The position numbers were made by a program, and so were the translations under genes. A stretch of DNA of 64,000 nucleotides from assembly GCF_000013205.1 (NCBI RefSeq), contig NC_007775.1, forward strand, positions 2,439,001-2,503,000, in the 5' to 3' direction. The stretch is from Synechococcus sp. JA-3-3Ab (GTDB lineage: Bacteria; Cyanobacteriota; Cyanobacteriia; Thermostichales; Thermostichaceae). The notes under the pieces are model-generated. The model did no database searches. It was not told the DNA's origin and saw nothing but the letters and a program-made list of their open reading frames with translations. This document shows positions 1 through 8,531 of the stretch, piece by piece; position 1 is the first letter of the stretch, and every line of letters begins with the position of its first letter.

Positions 1-716
1 CTCCCCCGCCGGTGGAATCGGTGTTTCCGCCCCCATCCCCTCTGCCACAACCGGCCACCCCTGAGCCTGCTCCTCTGGCTCCAGTCGGCAACCGCTATCC
101 GCGTATTGAGGCGATTCGCTTGGATCCCCAGCGCGACCTGGTGGAAGGGGATATTCTCACCATTGCCATCTGGGGGGACTCGGGGGGGATCGCCCAGTTT
201 GATTTGGGGAATTTGGCCCTGAACCAGCCGATGCGGGAGGTGCGACCCCACCACTACGAGGGCACCTACGTGGTGGCCCCCACCCACCAAGCCAGCAACC
301 CCGTTTTGCGAATTGTGCTCACTAAGGATGGCCTCAGCCAGGAACACCGGGAGATCTTCCCTTTTGCAATCGATGGATCTAAGGGAACCCGCTCCACCAT
401 CCAGCCGGTCTCCGCACCTGTCGCTGCTGGGCTGCCCCGGATTTTCAATGTCACCACCAACAGCACCAACCTGCGCATGGGCGAGATCCTCAAAGTTACG
501 ATGCGAGGGGATCCGGGGGGGCGGGCAGCTTTTCGCATCGTCGGGGTGACGCCGGAGGTGGAGATGCGGGAGGTGGCGCCCGGCCTCTACGAAACCCAGC
601 AGCAACTGCCCTTCAACATGCAGCCGGTCAACAACGGCCTCGTTGAGGTGATCCTGGAGCGGGGCGGCCAAAGAGCCACCCAAACCAGCCCCTCGCCCAT
701 TACCATCGCTCCCTGA
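1..716 (+). CDS. C-terminal part of a two-repeat hypothetical protein (5' end outside window)
   Basis: The frame is open to the left edge and reads through a proline-rich stretch, so the gene probably starts upstream; a GTG at 12 is the first start-like codon inside the window. From that GTG the protein is 234 residues: a Pro-rich linker (about 6-25) and then two copies of a probable beta-rich module (about 43-89 and 155-200). Both modules share the pattern G-(D/E)-I-L, then G-D-x-G-G-x-A-x-F, then M-R-E-V-x-P-x-x-Y-E. I do not recognise the family. The repeated Ig-like spacing suggests an extracytoplasmic or structural role, but that is inference. Confidence 0.7.
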   Translation, partial: PPPVESVFPPPSPLPQPATPEPAPLAPVGNRYPRIEAIRLDPQRDLVEGDILTIAIWGDSGGIAQFDLGNLALNQPMREVRPHHYEGTYVVAPTHQASNPVLRIVLTKDGLSQEHREIFPFAIDGSKGTRSTIQPVSAPVAAGLPRIFNVTTNSTNLRMGEILKVTMRGDPGGRAAFRIVGVTPEVEMREVAPGLYETQQQLPFNMQPVNNGLVEVILERGGQRATQTSPSPITIAP

Positions 717-926
717 GCAAAACTTGCCGTGCAGCCTCGCGAGAACTTTATCCCGCTGGTGCAAACGGTAGCTCAAGGAATACGATCCGCTTGCCCAGCT
801 ATTGGCGTTCACCGGCAGCTTGGTAGTTACAGCCATCTCAAATGGCAATGAAACGTTTCTCTGCGTCGTTATTGCTACGCAACGCTGTCGCGGACGCGCC
901 GGCCGTGCGGAGCACTATCCCCAACT

Positions 927-962
927 CCCCTCTCCCTTTGGGAGAGGGGCCGGGGGTGAGGG
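927..962. repeat. Dispersed CCCCTCTCCC hairpin repeat, copy 1
   Basis: A perfect 10-bp stem (927-936 with 940-949, loop TTT) is followed by CCGGGGGTGAGGG. The same unit recurs at 15248, 47588 and 55263. The 305-bp gap 717-1021 holds this repeat and, at about 868-900, a degenerate copy of the CGCTACGCGACGCT-type repeat; I see no gene there. It lies between convergent gene ends and could also act as a terminator-like structure. Confidence 0.75.
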
Positions 963-1021
963 TAGAGGGGGTCGGCGGCAAAGTGTCTTCGTCTTGTTTG
1001 AAACGACTATACGCCCCTTGG

Positions 1022-2761
1022 CTAGACGGCTGCCTCAAAGGGATCCGCGCTGCGCTGGATCTGGGTGGATAATTTGGGAATCACCTGCAGCTTGAACTGT
1101 TGCTCGAAGACCTTTTTCTTCTCGTTCAAGCTCCACAGCTCCAGGGCACAGTCGTCGTTAGGGTGCTTGGGATCCAAAATCAGCTCCATGCAGCGGGGGC
1201 CTTCTCCCAGAAGCTGAAAACGGCAGTGGAGAGCTTGGATGGCCTGCAGGCGGCGGCGATCCAGAGCACAGGCTATGCGCAGCAGGGGGCTGAGCTCGAG
1301 GACAACTTGGCGATCCCGCTCGTTGCTGAGGCGTTGAAAGTTCTCGTGCTTCTTCTTGGGGGGCGACTTGCGGTGGTAGCGGGCCAGGTTGGCGATCACC
1401 TCTATCTCTTCCTCGTTGAAGCCCAACAGCTCCCCGTGGCGGATCAGGTAGTAGGAGTGCTTGTGGTGGGCGGCATGGCTGATGAAGTGGCCGCAGTTGT
1501 GCAGCATGGCCGCCGCCCAGAGGAGAGCTCGCTCGCGGGAGCCCCAGGAGTGCAGGATGCCGCGGGTCTGATCGAAAAGACTGAGGGCAAACTCCGCTAC
1601 CCGCTCGGCATAGGGGAGCTCCACCTGGTATTTTTCCGCCAGCTTGAGGATGCTGCGCCGCCGCACCGAGCTGTGGTAGCGCAGCCGATCTTCAATGAGC
1701 CCCTGGCCGATCATCCAATCCACGATCAGCCCTTCCCGCAGGGCCCGTTCGCAAAACTGGATCCGCTCCACCCCCAGCAGGGTCATCACCTCCTCCAAGA
1801 TGACGGCCCCAGCCAGGATGATCTCCCCGCGTCTTTCCCCAAAGCCGGGCAGTTTTTGCCGTTCGGCCACGGTGAGGGAGCGCAGCTCTTTGACATAGGC
1901 CCGCAGGGCTTCCAGGCTGAACTCATACCCCTGCAGGCGAGTGGGGGCAGCGCCCAGCCGACGGCGGGCATCCAACTGGGCCAAGCACTCGATGGTGCCG
2001 GAGGTGCCCACCAAGGTCAGGGATCCCGGCTGTTGGGAGGCTTCGACGATGCGCCGCATCTGCTCAATGGGAGCTTCCAGCATGCCGCGGACATGTTGCC
2101 GCAGCGCCTGCAGCTCGGCGGAGGTGGGCGGATCGTGGTGCAAAAAAGCTTGGGTCAGGCGCACCGCCCCCACCTTGATGCTGCGTAGAAACTCCGGCTC
2201 TTGGCCGTTGCCCAGAATCAGCTCGGTCGAGCCGCCGCCGATATCCACCACCGCGTGCAGCCGATTGTGGAACTCCATGGCCGAGAGCACCCCCAGGTAG
2301 ATGCGGCGGGCCTCCTCCTGGCCGGAGATCAGCTCGATGCGCAGGCCCAGCTCCTGCTCGATCCGCTTCAAGAACTCCGGCCCATTGGGGGCCTCGCGCA
2401 CAGCGCTGGTGGCCACGGCAACGATATCCTGCACCTGAAAGCTCTCGGCAATGCGGCAAAACCGCTCCAGAGCCGTCCGGGCCCGTTCCATGGCAGCAGG
2501 GGTAAGGGCGCCCGTCTGGCTGCAGAATTCCCCCAGCCGCACGGTGGCTTTTTCGCGGGAGATGATGGTGAAGCTGGGGATATTGGGGTTAATGCGCACC
2601 ACCACCATGTGCAGGGAGTTGCTGCCCACATCGATGGCGGCTATGACCGGAGCAACTCCAGACTCAGAAAGGGGGGCCGGTTTCGGTTCAGAGGCGGCGG
2701 CAGAGCGTTCGGCAAGGTTGGCGAGCGAAGAGACCATGAATGAATTCAGAGGTTGCGACAC
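1022..2761 (-). CDS. ppx: Ppx/GppA family exopolyphosphatase
   Basis: This 579-residue protein should hydrolyse terminal phosphates from polyphosphate (or pppGpp). The ASKHA phosphate-binding motif DVGSNS lies at about residues 44-49, and the second glycine-rich motif DIGGGSTEL follows at about 175. The C-terminal third carries an HD-like segment, HNCGHFISHAAHHKHS, as in long bacterial Ppx enzymes of 500-580 residues. The start is the ATG at 2761; about 30 poorly conserved residues precede the catalytic fold, so a later start is possible. The gene is divergent from thrS. The matching kinase gene, ppk, is about 46 kb away in this window. Confidence 0.93.
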   Translation of the reverse strand: MSQPLNSFMVSSLANLAERSAAASEPKPAPLSESGVAPVIAAIDVGSNSLHMVVVRINPNIPSFTIISREKATVRLGEFCSQTGALTPAAMERARTALERFCRIAESFQVQDIVAVATSAVREAPNGPEFLKRIEQELGLRIELISGQEEARRIYLGVLSAMEFHNRLHAVVDIGGGSTELILGNGQEPEFLRSIKVGAVRLTQAFLHHDPPTSAELQALRQHVRGMLEAPIEQMRRIVEASQQPGSLTLVGTSGTIECLAQLDARRRLGAAPTRLQGYEFSLEALRAYVKELRSLTVAERQKLPGFGERRGEIILAGAVILEEVMTLLGVERIQFCERALREGLIVDWMIGQGLIEDRLRYHSSVRRRSILKLAEKYQVELPYAERVAEFALSLFDQTRGILHSWGSRERALLWAAAMLHNCGHFISHAAHHKHSYYLIRHGELLGFNEEEIEVIANLARYHRKSPPKKKHENFQRLSNERDRQVVLELSPLLRIACALDRRRLQAIQALHCRFQLLGEGPRCMELILDPKHPNDDCALELWSLNEKKKVFEQQFKLQVIPKLSTQIQRSADPFEAAV

Positions 2762-2780
2762 TTTGCGACACTTCTAGAAT
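2753..2780 (+). promoter_or_regulatory. Possible promoter with tandem TTGCGACA, upstream of thrS
   Basis: TTGCGACA occurs twice in tandem (2753-2760 and 2763-2770). The first TTGCGA lies 16 bp from TAGAAT (2775-2780), a plausible -35/-10 pair that would give a leader of about 150 nt before thrS. The site overlaps the ppx start region, so it may serve either direction. It is a pattern match only. Confidence 0.3.
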
Positions 2781-2938
2781 ACTGTGTGCTTTCCCCCCTT
2801 TTTCTTGGCCGAGCTGTGGGTTTAAAGGCGACGGTCTTTCTTAAACAGAGAGTTGTCCCCGTTGGGGATCCCGGCTGTTCTGGCCTCAGACTAAGATAAA
2901 AGCACTGCAGAGTCATTTTTGTCGCCAAGCGGGTTCCG

Positions 2939-4750
2939 ATGTCTCAACCAGCCGCATCCCCTCAACAGGCCAACAGCCCCCTCAAGCTGCTGCGTACCCA
3001 CGAATCTCCCAAGCTGGAGCGCATCCGCCACACCACCTCTCACGTCCTGGCGATGGCGGTGCAAAGGCTGTTTCCCAAGGCCCAGGTAACCATCGGCCCG
3101 ACGACCGACTATGGCTTTTACTACGACTTTGACCATCCCGAGCCCTTCACGCCGGAAGATCTGGAGCGCATCAAAAAAGAGATGCAGGCGATCATCAAGA
3201 AAGGCTTGCCGGTGATCCGCGAGGAGGTGAGCCGGGAGGAGGCCAGGCGCCGCATCGAGGCCCTCGGCGAACCTTACAAGCTGGAGATTTTAGATAGCAT
3301 TCCCGAAGGCGAGCCGATCACCATCTACCATCTGGGGGATGAGTGGTGGGATCTCTGTGCCGGCCCCCACGTGGAAAACACGAAGGAGATCAACCCCAAA
3401 GCTTTTGACCTGCTCAGCGTGGCCGGCGCCTATTGGCGGGGGGACGAGACCAAGCCGCAGCTCCAGCGCATCTACGGCACCGCCTGGGAGACGCCGGAGG
3501 AGCTCAAGGAATACAAGCGGCGGCTGGAAGAGGCCAAGCGGCGGGATCACCGTAAGCTGGGCAAGGAGCTGGGCCTATTTATATTTGCCGATGAAGTGGG
3601 GCCGGGCCTGCCCCTTTGGACCCCCAAAGGAACTACTCTGCGCTGGGTGCTAGAGGATTTTCTCAAGCAGGAGCAGCTCAAGCGGGGCTATCTGCCGGTG
3701 GTGACGCCCCACATTGCCCGCGTGGATCTGTTCAAGATCTCCGGCCACTGGCAAAAGTACCGGGAAGACATGTTTCCCATGATGGCCGAGAGCGAGGAGG
3801 CGCGCGCCGCTGAACAGGGCTTTGTCATGAAGCCGATGAACTGTCCTTTTCACATCCAAATCTATAAATCAGAGCTGAGATCCTACCGCGATTTGCCGCT
3901 GCGCTATGCCGAGTTCGGCACCGTCTATCGCTACGAACAATCGGGGGAATTGGGGGGCTTGACCCGCGTTCGCGGCTTTACGGTGGACGATGCCCACCTG
4001 TTTGTCCGGCCCGATCAGCTGGAGGAGGAGTTTCTTAAGGTTGTCGATCTCATTTTGGTGGTCTTCGACAAGCTCAAACTCAAAGATTTTCGCGCCCGCC
4101 TCAGCTTCCGCGATCCCAAATCCGATAAATATCTGGGATCCCCGGAAGAGTGGGATATGGCCGAGAATGCCATTCGCCGCGCGGTGGAGAAGCTTTCAAT
4201 GCCGCATTTTGAAGGGATCGGAGAGGCGGCTTTCTACGGGCCGAAGCTGGACTTTATCTTCCGCGACGCGCTGGATCGGGAGTGGCAGTTGGGCACGGTG
4301 CAGGTAGACTACCAAAACCCGCAGCGCTTTGACTTGTACTATGTGGCCGAGGACGGATCCCGGCAGCGGCCGGTAATGATCCACCGCGCTCCCTTTGGTT
4401 CGCTGGAGCGGCTCATCGGCATCCTCATCGAGGAATACGCGGGGGATTTTCCCTTCTGGCTGGCGCCGGAACAGGTGCGCATCTTGCCCGTTTCCGACCA
4501 ATACCTGGGCTATGCCACCCAGGTGCGGGATCAGTTGCGAGAACAGGGGATCCGCGTCCACATCGATGCCGACAGCGACCGCCTGCCCAAAAAGATCCGC
4601 AACGCCGAGAAGGCCAAGGTTCCCTTCATGCTGATTGTGGGGGAAAAAGAGCAGGCAACTGGCACAGTGAGCGTGCGGCAGCGCCACGGAAAAGACCTGG
4701 GATCCCTGACGGTGGCAGACTTCCTGGATCAGGTGCAGGCGCTCAACTAG
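2939..4750 (+). CDS. thrS: Threonyl-tRNA synthetase
   Basis: Class II synthetase of 603 residues that charges tRNA-Thr. The N2 editing domain is present (His31-x3-His35 in RHTTSHVLAMA, later CAGPH). The catalytic core shows the zinc-ligand Cys in MNCPFHI, motif 2 around RYEQSGELGGLTRVRGF and the C-terminal anticodon-binding domain. Only about 25 residues precede the editing domain, so the N-terminal TGS domain found in roughly 640-residue bacterial ThrRS is absent. The ATG at 2939 agrees with the conserved start of the fold. It stands alone, followed by the duplicated ABC fragment. Confidence 0.96.
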   Translation: MSQPAASPQQANSPLKLLRTHESPKLERIRHTTSHVLAMAVQRLFPKAQVTIGPTTDYGFYYDFDHPEPFTPEDLERIKKEMQAIIKKGLPVIREEVSREEARRRIEALGEPYKLEILDSIPEGEPITIYHLGDEWWDLCAGPHVENTKEINPKAFDLLSVAGAYWRGDETKPQLQRIYGTAWETPEELKEYKRRLEEAKRRDHRKLGKELGLFIFADEVGPGLPLWTPKGTTLRWVLEDFLKQEQLKRGYLPVVTPHIARVDLFKISGHWQKYREDMFPMMAESEEARAAEQGFVMKPMNCPFHIQIYKSELRSYRDLPLRYAEFGTVYRYEQSGELGGLTRVRGFTVDDAHLFVRPDQLEEEFLKVVDLILVVFDKLKLKDFRARLSFRDPKSDKYLGSPEEWDMAENAIRRAVEKLSMPHFEGIGEAAFYGPKLDFIFRDALDREWQLGTVQVDYQNPQRFDLYYVAEDGSRQRPVMIHRAPFGSLERLIGILIEEYAGDFPFWLAPEQVRILPVSDQYLGYATQVRDQLREQGIRVHIDADSDRLPKKIRNAEKAKVPFMLIVGEKEQATGTVSVRQRHGKDLGSLTVADFLDQVQALN

Positions 4751-4867
4751 CCGGTTGCGGCAATGGAGGGCAGTGGAGTTTTCAGAACTTGAGGATCCCA
4801 GATGCCGGGGAGCTCAAGAAAGGGCCTGAATGTCCCTTTCTAAAGAAAAGCCAGCCGACGGCCGTGT

Positions 4868-5002
4868 TGACGGCCCGCCGCTATTCTGGCGGCAATGCCC
4901 AGAAGATCGTTGTGGGGCGGGAGCTTTCCTGTGGATCCAAGGTGCTGGTGGCTGCCCAACCGACGCGGGGGGTGGATGTGGGGGCCATCGAGGCCATTCA
5001 TC
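4868..5002 (+). pseudogene. 135-bp duplicated fragment of the downstream ABC ATPase gene
   Basis: By eye these 135 bases are identical to 8212-8346, inside the second nucleotide-binding domain of the ABC gene (signature [15 protein letters not shown] and Walker B region). The fragment has no flanking ABC sequence and cannot make a functional product. Just before the junction, GCCGACGGCCGTGTTGAC resembles the same gene's first-domain Walker B region near 7522, so the fragment may be an internally deleted copy. Together with 8212-8346 it forms a direct repeat bracketing fmdA-fmdB. Confidence 0.9.
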
Positions 5003-5053
5003 CTAAGCTCCTCATCTCCCGCTCTGCGATTGTAGATAACAGCACTATGAATT

Positions 5054-5096
5054 GTAGCTCTTACTACAGTATTAGCTTCTCTATTGGAGATAGGCT
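5054..5096 (+). promoter_or_regulatory. NtcA-activated-type promoter for fmdA
   Basis: GTA (5054-5056), eight bases, then TAC (5065-5067) exactly matches the cyanobacterial NtcA site GTA-N8-TAC. Twenty-three bases further on is TAGGCT (5091-5096), a TAN3T -10 box at the spacing typical of class II NtcA promoters. The predicted transcript would start near 5103, about 45 nt before the fmdA ATG. The regulation fits the product, since formamidase releases ammonium. Confidence 0.65.
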
Positions 5097-5147
5097 TTTG
5101 TGCATTCAAAGTCTGACCGCAGAGTGATGACTCAAGGATAGGATCCC

Positions 5148-6353
5148 ATGCCCAAAACGCTGTTTAAAGTTGACCTGACTAAGCCAATGGATCAACAGGA
5201 TCTACCGGGTCACAACCGCTGGCATCCTGATATTCCCGCTGTGGTTTCTGTAAACCCTGGCGAGGTATTCCGAATTGAGTGTAAAGACTGGACGGATGGG
5301 CAAATCAAAAACAACGATGATCCTTCCGACATTGAGCAGGTTGACCTAAGCGTTGTCCATGTTTTGAGTGGGCCTATTTGGGTTAACGGCGCCCAGCCTG
5401 GAGATATCCTGGTTGTCGATCTGTTAGACATTGGGCCACTGCCGGGAGACGAGTGGGGGTTTACAGGTATTTTTGCCAAAGAAAATGGAGGGGGATTCCT
5501 CACCGATCATTTTCCCAACGCGGCCAAAGCCATCTGGGATTTTCAAGGCATTTACACCACTTCCAGACACATTCCCCATGTGCGCTTTGCCGGCATCATT
5601 CACCCCGGCCTCATTGGCTGTGCCCCATCTCACGAGTTGCTGGCGGCTTGGAATAAGCGGGAAGCTGAGCTGGTCGCTTCGGCTCCCGATTTGCGCACTT
5701 ACGGCGCGGGGCTATCCGGCAATCAGCCTGTGCTGGCCGCCTTGCCCAATCCCAAGAACGCAATTTTGGGAACTTTGCCCAAGTCAGAGTATGAGCGGGT
5801 TGCTGCTGAAGCGGCTCGGACGGTGCCCCCGCGAGAGCACGGTGGTAATTGCGATATTAAAAACCTGTCTAAAGGAACACGGATCTACTTCCCGGTTTAC
5901 GTGGAGGGTGCCAAGCTGTCGATGGGAGATATTCACTTCTCGCAAGGGGATGGGGAGATCTCTTTTTGTGGCGCTATTGAGATGTCGGGCTACATCGATC
6001 TCCACGTCGATCTAATCAAGGGTGGTGTTGAGAAGTACGGATTGGTTAACCCCATTTTTAAGCCCGGCCCTGTTGAGCCACGTTACTCGGAATACCTTGT
6101 GTTTGAGGGCATTTCTGTGGACGAGCTTACAGGTAAGCAGTATTATATGGATGTTCACATTGCCTATCGACGCGCCTGCTTAAATGCCATCGAATATCTG
6201 AAAAAATTCGGCTTTACGGGAGAACAAGCTTATCTGCTGCTCAGTGCTGCACCGGTGGAGGGCAGAGTGAGTGGGATCGTCGATATTCCCAATGCTTGCT
6301 GTACGGTGGCTATTCCTACGCAAATCTTCGACATAGATATTCTCCCTAGGTGA
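5148..6353 (+). CDS. fmdA: Formamidase / acetamidase (FmdA_AmdA family)
   Basis: A 401-residue protein of the usual length for this family, which hydrolyses formamide or short amides to the acid and ammonium in the cytoplasm. Recognisable segments are the N-terminal W-H-P-D-I-P region, PGDILVVDLLDIGPLPGDEWGF and the GGNCDIKNLSKG block. AAGGA at 5134 precedes the ATG by 9 bases. fmdB follows 40 bp downstream and an NtcA-type promoter lies upstream, pointing to nitrogen scavenging. The gene is visibly more AT-rich than its neighbours and contains no GGATCC, which suggests recent transfer. Confidence 0.93.
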   Translation: MPKTLFKVDLTKPMDQQDLPGHNRWHPDIPAVVSVNPGEVFRIECKDWTDGQIKNNDDPSDIEQVDLSVVHVLSGPIWVNGAQPGDILVVDLLDIGPLPGDEWGFTGIFAKENGGGFLTDHFPNAAKAIWDFQGIYTTSRHIPHVRFAGIIHPGLIGCAPSHELLAAWNKREAELVASAPDLRTYGAGLSGNQPVLAALPNPKNAILGTLPKSEYERVAAEAARTVPPREHGGNCDIKNLSKGTRIYFPVYVEGAKLSMGDIHFSQGDGEISFCGAIEMSGYIDLHVDLIKGGVEKYGLVNPIFKPGPVEPRYSEYLVFEGISVDELTGKQYYMDVHIAYRRACLNAIEYLKKFGFTGEQAYLLLSAAPVEGRVSGIVDIPNACCTVAIPTQIFDIDILPR

Positions 6354-6393
6354 ATGTTATCCGATGCCTCGTTCAAGGGGGTGGAATAGGAAG

Positions 6394-6669
6394 ATGCCGC
6401 TGTATGAGTTTAAGTGTCAAACCTGTGGGGAGTTTGAGGTATGGCGGCCCTTATCTCAATATCGAGATCCGGCCTATTGTCCTTCTTGCAATCAGGAAGG
6501 GAAACGTCTCATTTCAGTTCCCATGGTTCAGCTTTCCAGCTCTTTGCCTATTTCAAAGGGGGGAAGAGAACCCAAACTGATCAAGCGTGAACAGCACTCA
6601 AATTCTGATCCAAACTCGCCAAAATATCGCTCCCAATCCTGTGGGCGACCTTGGATGTTGCACCATTAG
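6394..6669 (+). CDS. fmdB: FmdB-family zinc-ribbon protein
   Basis: A 91-residue protein opening MPLYEFKCQTCG and followed by CPSC, the two CxxC pairs of the FmdB zinc ribbon. I chose the ATG at 6394, not 6364, because the family begins at MPLYEF. Members often sit beside formamidase genes and were described as putative regulators in methylotrophs; the exact role is unsettled. The C-terminal half is basic and low in complexity. It shares the AT-richer composition and lack of GGATCC with fmdA and is probably cotranscribed with it. Confidence 0.88.
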   Translation: MPLYEFKCQTCGEFEVWRPLSQYRDPAYCPSCNQEGKRLISVPMVQLSSSLPISKGGREPKLIKREQHSNSDPNSPKYRSQSCGRPWMLHH

Positions 6670-6953
6670 TTATTAGACATAGTTGTTTCAGGCTAGGGTA
6701 AGACGCCTGGGCTATTGAAAAAAGCCTTCTGGCCCCGTGCATTATTGCTCCGCAGCGCTATTGCTATGCCTACGGCACCCTGACGGGAACCGCAACGCTG
6801 ACGCGACGATGCGACGACGTAACGACGTGACCAACGTTTTAGGTGTGGGTGCAGTGTCCCAGTTTGAATCGAAATGACCATAGTGCTTAGAAAAAGAGAG
6901 ACTCTCACAATACCCCCAGAAATGCTTTCCTCTGGCATGGCAGTTCACAACCT
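6670..6953. other. Gap with degenerate CGCAACGCTGACGCG-type repeats
   Basis: No gene seen. Bases 6745-6825 hold several degenerate units of the dispersed family (GCTCCGCAGCGCTATTGCTA, CGCAACGCTGACGCGACG and CGACGACGTAACGACGTG), a low-complexity run ending the AT-richer fmd island. Confidence 0.5.
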
Positions 6954-8531
6954 ATGCTGGAAGAGGCGTTCAAGAAGCACCTCATGAGTGGGCCTGATCC
7001 TTCCTTGGCAGAGGGATCCCATCGCAGCGATATTGCCCTTCGCTTGCAGGGGATCACCAAGCGTTATCCTCTGGTGCTGGCCAACGACCACATCGATCTG
7101 GAGGTGCGTTGGGGAGAGATTCTGGCGCTGATGGGGGAGAACGGGGCGGGCAAGTCTACCCTGATGAAGATCGTCTATGGGTTGGTCAGCCCGGACGAGG
7201 GATCCATTCAAGTGGATGGGCAACCGGCCAAAATTCACAGTCCCGCCGATGCCATTCGGTTGGGAATTGGGATGGTGCATCAACACTTTATGTTGGTGGA
7301 TCCCTTGACGGTTACGGAAAACGTGGTTCTTGGGGCCGAACCCGGCCATCTTTTTCAGGTCGATTTCCGTCGGGCCAGGGCTGAGGTGGCTCAGTTGATT
7401 GCCGAGATGGGCTTCCATCTGGATCCCGACGCCAGAGTGGAGGATCTGCCGGTAGGCCTACAGCAGCGGGTGGAGATCTTGAAAATGCTCTACCGCAAGG
7501 CCCGCATCTTGATTTTGGATGAGCCGACGGCAGTGTTGACTCCGCAGGAGGCAGGCGAGCTGTTTGCGTTTTTGCGCCGCTTTGCCCGGCGGGGGGGAGC
7601 TGTCATTTTCATCAGCCACAAGCTGAAGGAGGTAATGCAACTGGCCGACCGCGTCACCGTCATTCGGGATGGCAAGGTGGTGGCGACGTTGCCCACTGCC
7701 CAAACCGATGCCCAGGAACTGGCGCGGCTGATGGTGGGGCGGGAAGTCAGTCTGACCGTTGAAAAAAAGGCCGCTACCCCTGGGGAGGTGTTGCTGGATG
7801 TGCGAGATCTGTGGGTGGATATACCGGGGCGGAAGCCGGCGGTGGCGGGGGCGAGCTTCCAGGTACGTGCCGGCGAGATTGTGGGCCTTGCCGGTGTGGA
7901 GGGAAACGGCCAAACGGAATTGGTGGAGGCGATCACCGGCTTGAGAAGCTACCGCGGCCAAATTCGCTATGGAGCCGGATCCCTGTCTGCTTCGGCCCGA
8001 CAGGTGCGTTGCTGGGGTCTGAGTCATATCCCCGAAGATCGCAATGTGAGAGGTTTGGTGCTGGATTTCCCCACCCGCGACAACCTGATCCTGGGGGATC
8101 ACCATCAAAAGCCGTATACCGGCTGGTTGGGATTTTTTCAGGAAGAGGCCATTGACCAACATGCCCGCCAGGTGGTGGAGAGCTTCGACGTTCGCCCCCG
8201 CAGCATTTCCCTGACGGCCCGCCGCTATTCTGGCGGCAATGCCCAGAAGATCGTTGTGGGGCGGGAGCTTTCCTGTGGATCCAAGGTGCTGGTGGCTGCC
8301 CAACCGACGCGGGGGGTGGATGTGGGGGCCATCGAGGCCATTCATCGGCGCATCCTGCAGGCGCGGGATCAGGGCATGGGGGTGCTGCTGGTGTCGGCGG
8401 ATTTGAATGAGGTGATCAGCTTGTCGGATCGCATTTTGGTGATCCATGAGGGCCACCTGGTGGGAGAACTCACGCCTGAAGAGGCCACCGAAGATCAGCT
8501 AGGGCTGCTGATGGGCGGGATCCAGCATTAG
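6954..8531 (+). CDS. Double-domain ABC transporter ATPase (nucleoside/simple-sugar type, YufO/RbsA-like)
   Basis: A 525-residue protein with two fused nucleotide-binding domains. The first has Walker [10 protein letters not shown] (61-69), [14 protein letters not shown] and a Walker [12 protein letters not shown]. The second has the degenerate Walker [10 protein letters not shown] typical of this class and the signature YSGGNAQK. The fold matches ATPases of the BMP/nucleoside and ribose-type importers. No permease or binding-protein gene lies nearby, so its partners must be elsewhere. A later ATG at 6984 is an equally good start. Part of the second domain is duplicated upstream at 4868-5002. 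Its 3' end overlaps convergent malQ by 4 bp. Confidence 0.9.
   Translation: MLEEAFKKHLMSGPDPSLAEGSHRSDIALRLQGITKRYPLVLANDHIDLEVRWGEILALMGENGAGKSTLMKIVYGLVSPDEGSIQVDGQPAKIHSPADAIRLGIGMVHQHFMLVDPLTVTENVVLGAEPGHLFQVDFRRARAEVAQLIAEMGFHLDPDARVEDLPVGLQQRVEILKMLYRKARILILDEPTAVLTPQEAGELFAFLRRFARRGGAVIFISHKLKEVMQLADRVTVIRDGKVVATLPTAQTDAQELARLMVGREVSLTVEKKAATPGEVLLDVRDLWVDIPGRKPAVAGASFQVRAGEIVGLAGVEGNGQTELVEAITGLRSYRGQIRYGAGSLSASARQVRCWGLSHIPEDRNVRGLVLDFPTRDNLILGDHHQKPYTGWLGFFQEEAIDQHARQVVESFDVRPRSISLTARRYSGGNAQKIVVGRELSCGSKVLVAAQPTRGVDVGAIEAIHRRILQARDQGMGVLLVSADLNEVISLSDRILVIHEGHLVGELTPEEATEDQLGLLMGGIQH

Noticed and set aside
1100-2188. Long plus-strand frame opposite ppx (362 codons)
   Set aside because: Antisense shadow of a clearly conserved gene; the translation is low complexity and has no recognisable motif.
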